From positions 1 through 6,775 of the forward strand of contig QGUZ01000282.1 in assembly GCA_003242605.1 (NCBI GenBank): a stretch of DNA of 6,775 nt, in the 5' to 3' direction. Position numbers and translations under genes: made by a program. Below are positions 1 to 5,930 of this stretch, piece by piece (position 1 is the stretch's first letter; each line of letters opens with the position of its first letter). Origin of the DNA: Actinomycetota bacterium. Lineage in GTDB: Bacteria > Actinomycetota > Actinomycetes > Streptosporangiales > Streptosporangiaceae. The notes beneath the pieces were generated by a model. That model had not been told where the DNA came from and made no database searches. It was given only the letters and a program-made list of their open reading frames with translations.

Positions 1-337
1 CATCCGCAGCCACCGCGCCGCCGCGATAACGGCGGTCGCGCACCGCTCCGGCGTGGTGGTCGCCTACGAGGCGGACGACATCGACGCGGAGAAGCACCTC
101 GGCTGGAGCGTGATCGTCACCGGCCGGGCCTACATGGTGGAGAACGCCGCCGACGTGGCGCGGTACCAGAAGATGATCGAGCCGTGGGTGGCCGGCGAGA
201 TGGACCAGGTGATCCGCATCCACCCCGAGATCGTCACCGGGTTCGAGCTGGTCCCCGCCGGTCCCGACGACGACGGGACCGGCCACCCGCACCTCGGCCG
301 GTACGACGGCCGCGCCAACGGGCGCACCGGCGGCTGA
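1..337 (+). CDS. PPOX-family FMN-binding split-barrel protein (3' part only)
   Basis: This is the C-terminal part of a pyridoxamine-5'-phosphate-oxidase-like flavoprotein. The frame is open from base 2, about 111 residues are visible, and it stops at TGA 335-337. Visible blocks are SGVVVAYEADDID, then GWSVIVTGRAYMV (the usual split-barrel strand G-W-S-V-x-V-x-G-x-A), then a C-terminal block W-V-A-G-x-x-D-Q-V-I-R-I-H-P-E-I-V-T-G-F-E-L, typical of the actinobacterial PPOX group. The Gly/Asp/Arg-rich last 25 residues look like an unstructured tail. Family members bind FMN, or F420 in some actinobacterial branches, and reduce or oxidise small substrates; the substrate cannot be told here. M. tuberculosis has related DosR-regulon members (Rv3129, Rv0080), which fits the neighbouring genes. 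Start and promoter lie outside the window. Family call fairly firm, exact role unknown. Confidence 0.8.
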   Translation, partial: IRSHRAAAITAVAHRSGVVVAYEADDIDAEKHLGWSVIVTGRAYMVENAADVARYQKMIEPWVAGEMDQVIRIHPEIVTGFELVPAGPDDDGTGHPHLGRYDGRANGRTGG

Positions 338-626
338 GCCGCCGCACCCTGCCGCCAGACCGGGGCCGCCCTACGGGGCCGCCTGACCGCCCCCGGCGAT
401 CCGCGCACGCCCTCGCCGCGGCACCCCCCTGCACGGCCCGGCACCACGCGGCCCCGTGCCGCGGCCCCGCCGCGAACCCATGGCGTGTCGCTCCCCGGCC
501 GCTCCTCGCCGGGCCGCCCGATCGCGAACCCCCGGCCCCCGTAGGGAGCGTTGCGATCCCCTCGCGGGCGGTACGGCGCCGCCGTGCCGGCACCGCCCCG
601 GCCGTGGCCCGGCCGGGGCGGTCCCG
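338..626. other. convergent intergenic gap
   Basis: This 289-base stretch lies between the PPOX stop and the nitroreductase stop, which face each other. I see no convincing gene. It contains a 10-base direct repeat (CGGGGCCGCC at 361-370 and 374-383) and, at its right end, a strong hairpin (592-622, listed separately). ORFs crossing it on both strands are Arg/Pro/Ala-rich and look like GC-driven noise. Confidence 0.6.
592..622 (-). terminator. hairpin terminator after the nitroreductase gene
   Basis: A perfect 12-bp stem (ACCGCCCCGGCC at 592-603 pairing with GGCCGGGGCGGT at 611-622) encloses a 7-base loop. It begins four bases past the nitroreductase stop codon on the - strand. No T-run follows, which is common for actinobacterial terminators. 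As a perfect inverted repeat between convergent genes it may also stop transcription of the PPOX gene. Confidence 0.7.
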
Positions 627-1613
627 TCACACCGCGACCAGCTCGTCCGGCTCGCGGAGCAGCTCGGCCGGGGGACGGCGGGGCGCGCGCGGCACCGGCG
701 GGCCGTACCCCAGCCTCATGATCATCTGCACGTGGCCGCGGCGGTGGTGCGGGTCGGTGCGGCCGCGCATGTCGCGCAGGTCGAGCGGCTGGTTGAGGAA
801 CGACACCGAGACCCCGAACAGGCTCGCGGTGAGCAGCACCCGCTGCAGCGCCTGGCCCGCGCGCAGCCAGTCGACCGGGCCGTCGCCGGGCGTGGTGAGC
901 ACCGCGAGCTGCGGCCGGCGCTCGAACTCGGCCGACGGGCGCGGCTGGCCCGGCCGGGTGATGCCGAAGTCGCGGATCGGGGCCGGGTCGTTCAGCGGCT
1001 TAGGGCCGAGCACCGCGCGGGGCAGGCCGTCGACGTGGCTGCCGTCGATCGTCCAGGCGTTGACCTCGGCCAGGTAGTCGTGGTCGGTGGCGAGCTCCTC
1101 GTCGGCGATCGCCACGTACTCGAGCAGCTCCGCCGAGCTGTTGCGGCCCAGCACGAGCAGGGTCGCGCCCTCCCGGGCGGCGGCCTCGCGCAGCTCGGCC
1201 AGCACCGGCGGCGGCACCCGCTTGCCGGTGTACGGCTCGCGGTTGGTGCGCCGCTGCGGGATCTCGGCGCAGAGGGCGCGCACGCGGGCGGATGGGGTCG
1301 CCTGCGCCGCGGAGCGCACCGCGGCGAGCACCGTCGGGTCGGCGGGGTCGGGCAGCAGCCGGACCAGCGGGCGGCACCCGGCCACGCGCAGCGCGAGGCG
1401 CAGGTTGAACAGCGCCGCGCCGCAGCTCACGTGCAGGGACCGGCCGCGCGGGTCCATCACCCGGAGCCGGCGGTCGTGGTCGGCGAGCACCTCGGCGTAC
1501 TCGCCGCGCACCACCCGGAACCGCCACGGCTGCGTGTTGAGCACCGAGGGCGCCTGGCCCGCGGCGACGAGCAGCCGCCGGATCCCGGTGTCGGTGCTCA
1601 GGGGAGAGGACAT
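627..1613 (-). CDS. Acg-family nitroreductase-like flavoprotein
   Basis: A 328-residue protein of the Acg branch of the nitroreductase superfamily (M. tuberculosis Acg/Rv2032 and Rv3131 are relatives). Seen in the sequence: an N-terminal FMN-site-like block A-P-S-V-L-N-T-Q-P-W-R-F (21-32), HVSCGAALFNLRLAL (61-75), the family signature RRTNREPY (121-128), a second nitroreductase half with LQRVLLTASLFGVSVSFLNQP (around 256-276), and a C-terminal block MIMRLGYG (297-304) followed by a Pro/Arg tail. Length matches the family. Mycobacterial Acg binds FMN but lacks ordinary nitroreductase activity, and flavin storage or sequestration has been proposed; function here is inferred from that. The start is ATG 1611-1613, with GAGGAGG eight bases upstream; GTG at 1614-1616 is an in-frame alternative, and GTG 1622 overlaps the ribosome binding site and is less likely. 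The gene is divergent from the USP gene across an operator-rich region. Confidence 0.88.
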   Translation of the reverse strand: MSSPLSTDTGIRRLLVAAGQAPSVLNTQPWRFRVVRGEYAEVLADHDRRLRVMDPRGRSLHVSCGAALFNLRLALRVAGCRPLVRLLPDPADPTVLAAVRSAAQATPSARVRALCAEIPQRRTNREPYTGKRVPPPVLAELREAAAREGATLLVLGRNSSAELLEYVAIADEELATDHDYLAEVNAWTIDGSHVDGLPRAVLGPKPLNDPAPIRDFGITRPGQPRPSAEFERRPQLAVLTTPGDGPVDWLRAGQALQRVLLTASLFGVSVSFLNQPLDLRDMRGRTDPHHRRGHVQMIMRLGYGPPVPRAPRRPPAELLREPDELVAV

Positions 1614-1696
1614 CACCCCCACCTCCTCGTGCGAGACCTCCGCCTCCAGGCTCGGCTCGGCCGGGGGAGGTACGGCAGGGCCGACCGCCCTCCCGG

Positions 1697-1716
1697 TTCG
1701 GGACTTTCGTCGGTGA
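1697..1716 (+). promoter_or_regulatory. DosR/DevR-like box A in the nitroreductase-USP divergent region
   Basis: TTCGGGACTTTCGTCGGTGA resembles the mycobacterial DosR consensus TTSGGGACTWWAGTCCCSAA. The left half (TTCGGGACTTT) matches at every position, and the 14-bp core (1700-1713) matches 11 of 14. It is centred about 93 bases upstream of the nitroreductase ATG and 138 upstream of the USP ATG, so it most likely serves the nitroreductase promoter. Binding by a DosR-type regulator is inferred. Confidence 0.6.
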
Positions 1717-1753
1717 TGTTGCCTGCGGCGCCGCCGAGCCGGCGATCACGGCG

Positions 1754-1789
1754 GTGCCGAAGGTCCCGGCGGGATGGGACCTTCGGCGC
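1754..1789. promoter_or_regulatory. head-to-head pair of DosR-like boxes B and C
   Basis: Two copies of GGGACCTTCGGC face outward from each other: one on - (1767 down to 1756) and one on + (1776 to 1787). They form a perfect 12-base inverted repeat with an 8-base spacer. Each 14-base core (GGGACCTTCGGCAC and GGGACCTTCGGCGC) matches the DosR core GGGACTWWAGTCCC at 10 of 14 positions. Box C is centred about 62 bases upstream of the USP ATG, a sensible activator position with a short leader. The arrangement could bind two regulator dimers or control both divergent genes. A transcript through it could also fold as a hairpin, but its promoter position favours an operator. Confidence 0.6.
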
Positions 1790-1832
1790 CGGGGAAGAGG
1801 CCCGGGGATGCGGTCGAATGGGGGCGACGATC

Positions 1833-1839
1833 GAGGAGG
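1833..1839 (+). promoter_or_regulatory. ribosome binding site fixing the USP start
   Basis: GAGGAGG lies five bases before ATG 1845. It selects this ATG over the in-frame ATG at 1818, which has no comparable site, and over the long open frame running back to 456. Confidence 0.85.
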
Positions 1840-1844
1840 CCACG

Positions 1845-2702
1845 ATGATCCTGGTGGGTGTGGACGGCTCGCGGGCCGGGCTGGCGGCGGTCGCCTGGGC
1901 GGCCCGGGAGGCGGCGCTGCGCCGGATGCCGCTGCGGGTGGTGCACGCGATCCCGGCGTGGGCGCTGGAGACCGGTGACGAGGGCCCGTACGCCGGGGTC
2001 GCCCGGTGGATGCGCGAGGGCGCGGAGACCGTGCTCACCGGGGCCGTGGACCGGGCCCGCCGCGAGGTGCCCGGGCTGGAGGTGGCGGCGGAGCCGATCC
2101 CCGGCGACCCCCGTCCCGCGCTGGTGAAGGCCGCGGCCGACGCCGAGCTGCTCGTCGTCGGCAACCACGGCCTGGGCGGCTTCCGCGGGCTGCTGCTCGG
2201 CTCGGTCGCCCAGGGCGTCGCCGGGCACGCCCCGTGCGACGTGGTCGTGGTCCGGGAGACGGCCACCCCGGCCCGCGGCGAGGTGGTGGTGGGAGTGGAC
2301 GGCTCGCCGTCCGATGAGGCCGTGCTGCGGTTCGCGTTCGCCGAGGCGTCGCTGCGCGGGGCCGCGCTGCGCGCGGTGCACGCCTGGCGGCCGTTCGAGT
2401 ACGGCGGGGTGCCGCTCGGCCCGGAGGACCTCGCGGGCGAGGGGCGTGAGCGGCGGCTGCTCGGCGAGGTGCTCGCCGGCTGGGGTGAGCGCTACCCGGA
2501 CGTCGCGGTCGTCGAGGAGACGGTGCAGGGCCACCCGGTCGAGGTGCTCCGGGACGCGTCCGACGGCGCCGACCTGCTCGTGGTCGGCTCCCACGGCCAC
2601 GGCGAGCTCGCCGGCATGATCCTCGGCTCGGTGAGCCAGGGGGTGCTGCAGCACGCCCGCTGCCCCGTGGCCGTGGTGCGGGTGCGCAGGCCCGGGCGCT
2701 GA
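1845..2702 (+). CDS. tandem-domain universal stress protein (UspA family)
   Basis: A 285-residue cytoplasmic protein with two UspA domains (about 1-138 and 145-281). Each opens with a hydrophobic strand and V-G-V-D-G-S (4-9 and 149-154), and each carries the ATP-binding signature G-x2-G-x9-G-S: G106/G109/G119-S120 in the first domain and G248/G251/G261-S262 in the second. Both sites therefore look intact for nucleotide binding. Size and layout match mycobacterial tandem USPs such as Rv2623 and Rv2005c, which are DosR-regulated and, for Rv2623, bind ATP and affect growth in dormancy. Start at ATG 1845, set by GAGGAGG. Box C lies about 62 bases upstream. It is divergent from the nitroreductase gene and converges on a 33-codon ORF whose stop is only 30 bases beyond its own. 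Family certain; physiological role inferred from relatives. Confidence 0.95.
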   Translation: MILVGVDGSRAGLAAVAWAAREAALRRMPLRVVHAIPAWALETGDEGPYAGVARWMREGAETVLTGAVDRARREVPGLEVAAEPIPGDPRPALVKAAADAELLVVGNHGLGGFRGLLLGSVAQGVAGHAPCDVVVVRETATPARGEVVVGVDGSPSDEAVLRFAFAEASLRGAALRAVHAWRPFEYGGVPLGPEDLAGEGRERRLLGEVLAGWGERYPDVAVVEETVQGHPVEVLRDASDGADLLVVGSHGHGELAGMILGSVSQGVLQHARCPVAVVRVRRPGR

Positions 2703-2736
2703 CGGGCAGGGGCCCGCCCCGGCTGGGGCCGGTCAG
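2699..2736. terminator. possible two-way terminator spanning two convergent stop codons
   Basis: CTGAC (2699-2703) pairs with GTCAG (2732-2736), and inside it GGCCC (2711-2715) pairs with GGGCC (2726-2730). The outer arms contain the TGA of the USP gene and the complementary TCA of the small - strand ORF. Alternatively GCCCC (2716-2720) can pair with GGGGC (2725-2729). The stem is short and interrupted, so this is a weak call. Confidence 0.35.
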
Positions 2737-2834
2737 TACGGCAGCCGCCGGCCGGAGGGCGTGCGCAGGTCGAGGTCGTCGCGGTACCGGTCGGAGCGCG
2801 CGGGACGCCGGTTCCGGATCCTCCTCGTTCGCAT
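2733..2834 (-). CDS. small Arg-rich ORF of 33 residues, unknown function
   Basis: A 33-residue reading frame from ATG (2834-2832) to TGA (2735-2733). It is preceded by a strong purine-rich ribosome binding site (GGGGAGGAGGGAGAACG just before the ATG), which is the main support. The peptide is highly basic: 12 of 33 residues are Arg. It begins MRTRRIRNRRPAR, has an acidic patch around RYRDDLDL (16-23), and ends TPSGRRLPY. There is no signal peptide, membrane segment or cysteine. I do not recognise a family. It converges on the USP gene (30 bases between stops) and diverges from the kinase fusion gene, sharing a control region with box D and a half-site at 2870. It could be a small nucleic-acid- or protein-binding peptide, a regulatory leader or a chance ORF. 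The ribosome site and stop-to-stop packing argue for translation. Confidence 0.5.
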   Translation of the reverse strand: MRTRRIRNRRPARSDRYRDDLDLRTPSGRRLPY

Positions 2835-2869
2835 CGTTCTCCCTCCTCCCCTGGGTGCCGCCCACCGCG

Positions 2870-2883
2870 GGGACCTGTACGTC
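2870..2883 (-). promoter_or_regulatory. possible degenerate DosR-like half-site
   Basis: GGGACCTGTACGTC on + keeps the GGGAC half of the DosR core; the other half is poor or shifted by one base. Its centre is 42.5 bases upstream of the A of the small ORF's ATG. It could be a weak operator for that ORF, or chance. Confidence 0.25.
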
Positions 2884-2984
2884 ATCCAGGTGCACCGAGC
2901 GGCCCGCGGTACGCCCATGATCCGCCCCCGAATCGGCAGGGCTCGGCAAAACCCGGCGGCATCCGTCCTCCGTCCGGTACGGCA

Positions 2985-2998
2985 GGGCCGTTCGTCCC
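2985..2998 (+). promoter_or_regulatory. DosR-like box D upstream of the kinase fusion gene
   Basis: GGGCCGTTCGTCCC is a near-palindrome with the same layout as the other boxes in the window and matches the DosR core GGGACTWWAGTCCC at 11 of 14 positions. It is centred about 108 bases upstream of ATG 3100, which leaves room for a promoter and a leader of roughly 60-70 bases. Regulator identity is inferred. Confidence 0.6.
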
Positions 2999-3099
2999 TG
3001 GCGGGCGGAGGCGGGCCGGGCGTGGACTGGTATCCCGGGCCGGGAACGCGGCCGCAAGGCCACGGCACGGGTGCGAACGGCGTGCGGAGGGGGGAAGCG

Positions 3100-4587
3100 A
3101 TGGAGCCGTGGGCCCAGGTGCGGGAGACGCACTCCGGGGTCGTGCTGCTGCTCGGCGACCGCGCCTACAAGTTCAAGAAGCCGGTCGACCTCGGCTTCCT
3201 CGACTTCACCACGCTGGAGGCGCGCAGGCGCGCCTGCGAGCGGGAGGTGGAGCTCAACCGCCGGCTCGCCCCGGACGTCTACCAGGGCGTCGCCGAGCTC
3301 GTGGGGCCGGACGGGCGGGTCATCGACCACGTGGTGGCGATGCGCCGCATGCCGCCGGAGCGCCGGCTGTCCGCGCTGGTGCGGGCCGGGCGCTCGGTCG
3401 ACGACTGCCTGCGGCGCGTGGCCCGCGCGCTCGCCGTGCTGCACGCCAACTCCGAGCGCGGCCCGCACATCGACCGGGAGGGCGACCTGCCCGCGCTGCG
3501 CCGCCGCTGGTGCGACAACCTCGACCAGGTGCGCGGGCTGTACGGCCCGGCGATGGACGCCGCCGTCGCCGCCGAGATCGAGCGGCTCACCCTGCGCTTC
3601 CTCGACGGCCGCGCCCCGCTGTTCGCCCGCCGGCTCGCCGAGGGGCGGATCGTGGACGGCCACGGCGACCTGCTCGCCGAGGACGTGTTCTGCCTCGACG
3701 ACGGGCCGCGCATCCTCGACTGCCTGGAGTTCGACGACCGGCTGCGCTACGTGGACGGCCTCGACGACGCCGCGTTCCTCGCCATGGACCTGGAGCGGCT
3801 GGGCGAGCCGCGGCTCGCCGAGCTGTTCCTGCGCGCCTACGCCGACTTCGCCGGGGATCCGGCCCCGCCGTCGCTCTACCACCACTACGTCGCCTACCGG
3901 GCCTTCGTCCGCGCCAAGGTGGCCTGCCTGCGCCACGCCCAGGGGAACGCGGCCTCCGCGCCGGAGGCCCGCGGCTACGCCGACCTGGCGCTGCGGCACC
4001 TGCGGGCGGGCGCGGTCCGGCTCGTGCTCGTCGGCGGGCCGCCCGGGTCCGGCAAGTCCACGCTCGCCGCGGGGCTCGCCGACCGGCTCGGGCTCACGCT
4101 GCTCGCCAGCGACCGGGTCCGCAAGGAGCTCGCCGGGATCGACCCGGCCGCCTCGGCGGCCGCGCCGTACGGGGAGGGGATCTACACGCCGGAGTGGACC
4201 GCGCGCACCTACGCCGAGCTGCTGCGCCGCGCCGAGCGGCTGCTCGGCCTCGGCGAGTCCGTGGTGCTCGACGCGTCGTTCACCGACCCCGGCCACCGCG
4301 CCGCCGCCGCGGAGGTCGCCGAGCGCGCCCACGCCGACCTGGTCGCGTTCCGCTGCGCGGTCCCGGCGGAGGTCGCGGCCGCGCGGGTGGCCGCCCGCAC
4401 CGGCGGGATCTCCGACGCCGACCCGGCGATCGCGGCCACCCTGGCGGCCCGGGCGGCGCCGTGGCCGGAGGCGGTCGAGATCGACACCGCGGACACCCCG
4501 GTGCGGGCGCTCGACCGCGCCCTCGCCGCCCTGCCCGACCGGGGCGCCACGCCGCGCTTCCACCTGTCCCTGATCGAACCGGACTGA
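3100..4587 (+). CDS. fused aminoglycoside-phosphotransferase-like / P-loop (AAA) kinase, Rv2004c type
   Basis: A 495-residue two-domain protein, close in size to M. tuberculosis Rv2004c. Residues 1 to about 300 form an APH/choline-kinase-like domain. The N-terminal lobe has YKFKKPVDLGFLDF (23-36), with Lys24/26/27 as candidate ATP-contacting residues. The catalytic loop is H188-G-D190-L, with the usual Asn position occupied by Asp195, followed by ILDCLEFDD (205-213), where Asp207 is the likely metal ligand. Residues about 306-495 form a P-loop kinase domain: LVLVGGPPGSGKST, with Walker A at G313-x4-G318-K319-S320, then ASDRVRKE (336-343) and a Walker-B-like VVLDASF (388-394). Substrates are unknown for this family; it is not evidence of drug resistance. 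Start at ATG 3100, preceded by GGAGGGGGGAAGCG. Box D lies upstream. A second, P-loop phosphotransfer step is inferred. Confidence 0.9.
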   Translation: MEPWAQVRETHSGVVLLLGDRAYKFKKPVDLGFLDFTTLEARRRACEREVELNRRLAPDVYQGVAELVGPDGRVIDHVVAMRRMPPERRLSALVRAGRSVDDCLRRVARALAVLHANSERGPHIDREGDLPALRRRWCDNLDQVRGLYGPAMDAAVAAEIERLTLRFLDGRAPLFARRLAEGRIVDGHGDLLAEDVFCLDDGPRILDCLEFDDRLRYVDGLDDAAFLAMDLERLGEPRLAELFLRAYADFAGDPAPPSLYHHYVAYRAFVRAKVACLRHAQGNAASAPEARGYADLALRHLRAGAVRLVLVGGPPGSGKSTLAAGLADRLGLTLLASDRVRKELAGIDPAASAAAPYGEGIYTPEWTARTYAELLRRAERLLGLGESVVLDASFTDPGHRAAAAEVAERAHADLVAFRCAVPAEVAAARVAARTGGISDADPAIAATLAARAAPWPEAVEIDTADTPVRALDRALAALPDRGATPRFHLSLIEPD

Positions 4588-4657
4588 CCCGCGCGCGGCA
4601 GAGGCCGGCGGGCCGGGATCGCCCCGGCGCCGCGAGACACGCGGGCACACATGCGAA

Positions 4658-4682
4658 ACGGCCCTCCCCCGGTGAGGGCCGT
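4658..4682. terminator. hairpin terminator between convergent genes
   Basis: A perfect 9-bp stem (ACGGCCCTC 4658-4666 with GAGGGCCGT 4674-4682) has a 7-base loop. Read on -, the stem is followed by TTCGC, giving a short T-run that begins in the stem (GTTTCG), so it suits the protease operon. It is symmetrical enough to act for the kinase gene as well, which ends 70 bases before it. Confidence 0.65.
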
Positions 4683-4728
4683 GCTCGAGCGTCCGGCGAT
4701 GTGACGTGATGTGCGGGCCGGTCGGCAC

Positions 4729-4748
4729 GCCGTACCCGGCGGTACGGC
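4729..4748 (-). terminator. hairpin just after the site-2 protease stop
   Basis: An 8-bp perfect stem (GCCGTACC 4729-4736 with GGTACGGC 4741-4748) encloses a CGGC tetraloop, 12 bases past the protease stop codon. No T-run follows. It probably contributes to termination or protects the mRNA 3' end. Confidence 0.5.
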
Positions 4749-4760
4749 ACGGCGGCGGGC

Positions 4761-5882
4761 TCAGGCGGCCTGGCGGAGCATCGCCTGGCGCAGCATGCGA
4801 CCCAGATCCGCGGCGGTGACCAGGCCGACGACGTGGCCCCCGTCGGCGACGAACGCGACCACCTGGCCCGGCAGCGGCCGCTTGGTGAGCAGGATCGACG
4901 CCTCCTCGTCCGGCCCGACCACGTTCTCCGGGGGCACCGGCCGGGCGAGGTCGGAGATCCGGGTGGTGCCGCGGAAGCCCGGCGGCAGGGCGGCGAGGGC
5001 GTCGAGGGAGACGTAGCCGATCGGCCGCCCCTCGAAGTCGATCACCACGAACGCGGTCTGGTGCGAGTGCAGGGCGGTCCGCGCGGCGAAGGCCGCGACG
5101 GTGAGCCACGCGGGCGCCACCTCCGGCGGGGCGGTCATCACCTCCCGCACCGGCACGCCGCCGAGGCCGTGCCGGGCCGTCGCGGCGACCAGCTCACTGC
5201 GCGCCGCGCCCACCAGGAACCAGCCGATGAGCAGCATCCACAGCCCGCCGGTCCAGCTGAGCACGAAGATCTCGACCACGCCGAACGCGATCAGGGCCCA
5301 GCCGAGCGTCTGGCCGCCGATCGCGGCGGCCCGGTCGGCCTTGGCCCGGCTGCGGGTCGCCCGCCACACCAGCGCGTGCAGCACCCGCCCGCCGTCGAGC
5401 GGCGCGCCGGGCAGCAGGTTGAACACGCCGAGCAGCGCGTTCATCAGCGCCAGCCAGGTGAGCGCCGCCACCGCGAGGTCGGGGCCGGGCAGCAGCACGG
5501 CCGCGGCGAACGACAGGACCGCGCAGGCGAGGCTGGTGAGCGGGCCGGCCGCCGCGGTCTCCAGCTCGTGGCGCGGGGTCGGCGCCTCGTCCTCCAGCTC
5601 GGCCACCCCGCCGAGCAGCCACAGCGTGATCGACCGCACCTCCAGCCCGCGCCACCGCGCGACGAGGGCGTGCGCGAGCTCGTGGGCGAGCAGCGAGCCG
5701 AGGAACAGCACCGCGGTGACCGCCGCGGTGACCGCGTACAGCGCGGCGGGCCGTCCCGGCACCGCCTCCGGCAGCACCACGCTGCCGAGGCTCACCCCGA
5801 TGAGCACGGCGATCACCAGGACCGACCAGTGCACCCCCACGGGCACACCGGCGACCCGGCCGAGGCGCAGGCTCTGCTTCAT
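4761..5882 (-). CDS. site-2 intramembrane zinc metalloprotease with C-terminal CBS domains (Rip3/Rv2625c type)
   Basis: A 373-residue peptidase M50 protein that cleaves membrane-embedded substrates. Seen: hydrophobic segments near 15-36, 45-66, 115-133, 137-158 and 193-225; the zinc/catalytic motif H67-E68-L-A-H71 inside the second segment; and the third ligand motif N155-L-L-P-x4-L-D163-G164. The motif spacing and order are those of active enzymes. After the membrane core come two CBS-like repeats: VREVMTAPPEVAP (245-257) through about 300, and ISDLARPVPP (309-318) through VVGLVTAADLGRML (351-364). CBS pairs usually sense adenine nucleotides, so ligand-controlled cleavage is plausible. M. 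tuberculosis Rip3 (Rv2625c) has this architecture and belongs to the DosR regulon. Start at ATG 5882, with GAAGGT seven to eight bases upstream; nine more in-frame codons reach to 5909 but lack family features. It lies 48 bases downstream of the DUF7455-like gene, probably in one operon. Confidence 0.93.
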   Translation of the reverse strand: MKQSLRLGRVAGVPVGVHWSVLVIAVLIGVSLGSVVLPEAVPGRPAALYAVTAAVTAVLFLGSLLAHELAHALVARWRGLEVRSITLWLLGGVAELEDEAPTPRHELETAAAGPLTSLACAVLSFAAAVLLPGPDLAVAALTWLALMNALLGVFNLLPGAPLDGGRVLHALVWRATRSRAKADRAAAIGGQTLGWALIAFGVVEIFVLSWTGGLWMLLIGWFLVGAARSELVAATARHGLGGVPVREVMTAPPEVAPAWLTVAAFAARTALHSHQTAFVVIDFEGRPIGYVSLDALAALPPGFRGTTRISDLARPVPPENVVGPDEEASILLTKRPLPGQVVAFVADGGHVVGLVTAADLGRMLRQAMLRQAA

Positions 5883-5930
5883 GACGTCACCTTCGCAACC
5901 CGCGGGCACCCGGGCGCGGGGCCGCGCGCC

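Larger units (their letters stand above)
2835..3099. promoter_or_regulatory. divergent control region between the small ORF and the kinase fusion gene
   Basis: This 265-base non-coding stretch separates two genes pointing outward. It contains a GGGACC half-site near 2870 and a full DosR-like palindrome at 2985-2998 (both listed separately), and ends in GGAGGGGGGAAGCG just before ATG 3100. The kinase frame stays open back to 2761, but the upstream part is Arg/Gly/Pro-rich and lacks the family's N-terminal features, so I treat it as untranslated. Confidence 0.6.
4588..4760. other. convergent gap between the kinase fusion and the protease, with hairpins
   Basis: The 173-base gap separates two stop codons facing each other. 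No gene is seen. It holds a modest 6-bp hairpin (GCCGGG 4612-4617 with CCCGGC 4623-4628) suited to ending the kinase transcript, and two stronger hairpins listed separately. Confidence 0.6.

Noticed and set aside
361..383. Direct repeat CGGGGCCGCC twice, three bases apart
   Set aside because: Only two short copies in GC-rich DNA; no sign of a CRISPR array, mobile-element target duplication or iteron series.
456..1844. Upstream extension of the USP frame back to 456
   Set aside because: It overlaps the nitroreductase gene in antisense, lacks any domain and crosses the operator region; ATG 1845 has a proper ribosome binding site.
2835..3068. Longer version of the small - strand ORF starting at 3068
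   Set aside because: The extra 78 residues are low-complexity and cross box D; the strong ribosome site sits directly before the ATG at 2834.
2761..3099. N-terminal extension of the kinase fusion
   Set aside because: Residues are low-complexity and absent from the usual family size; it would overlap the small ORF and box D. ATG 3100 gives 495 residues, close to Rv2004c.
2035..5109. Very long - strand open frame (over 1,000 codons) across the USP and kinase genes
   Set aside because: It is antisense to well-recognised genes, Arg/Gly/Pro/Ala-rich with no domain, and explained by third-position GC bias that removes stop codons.
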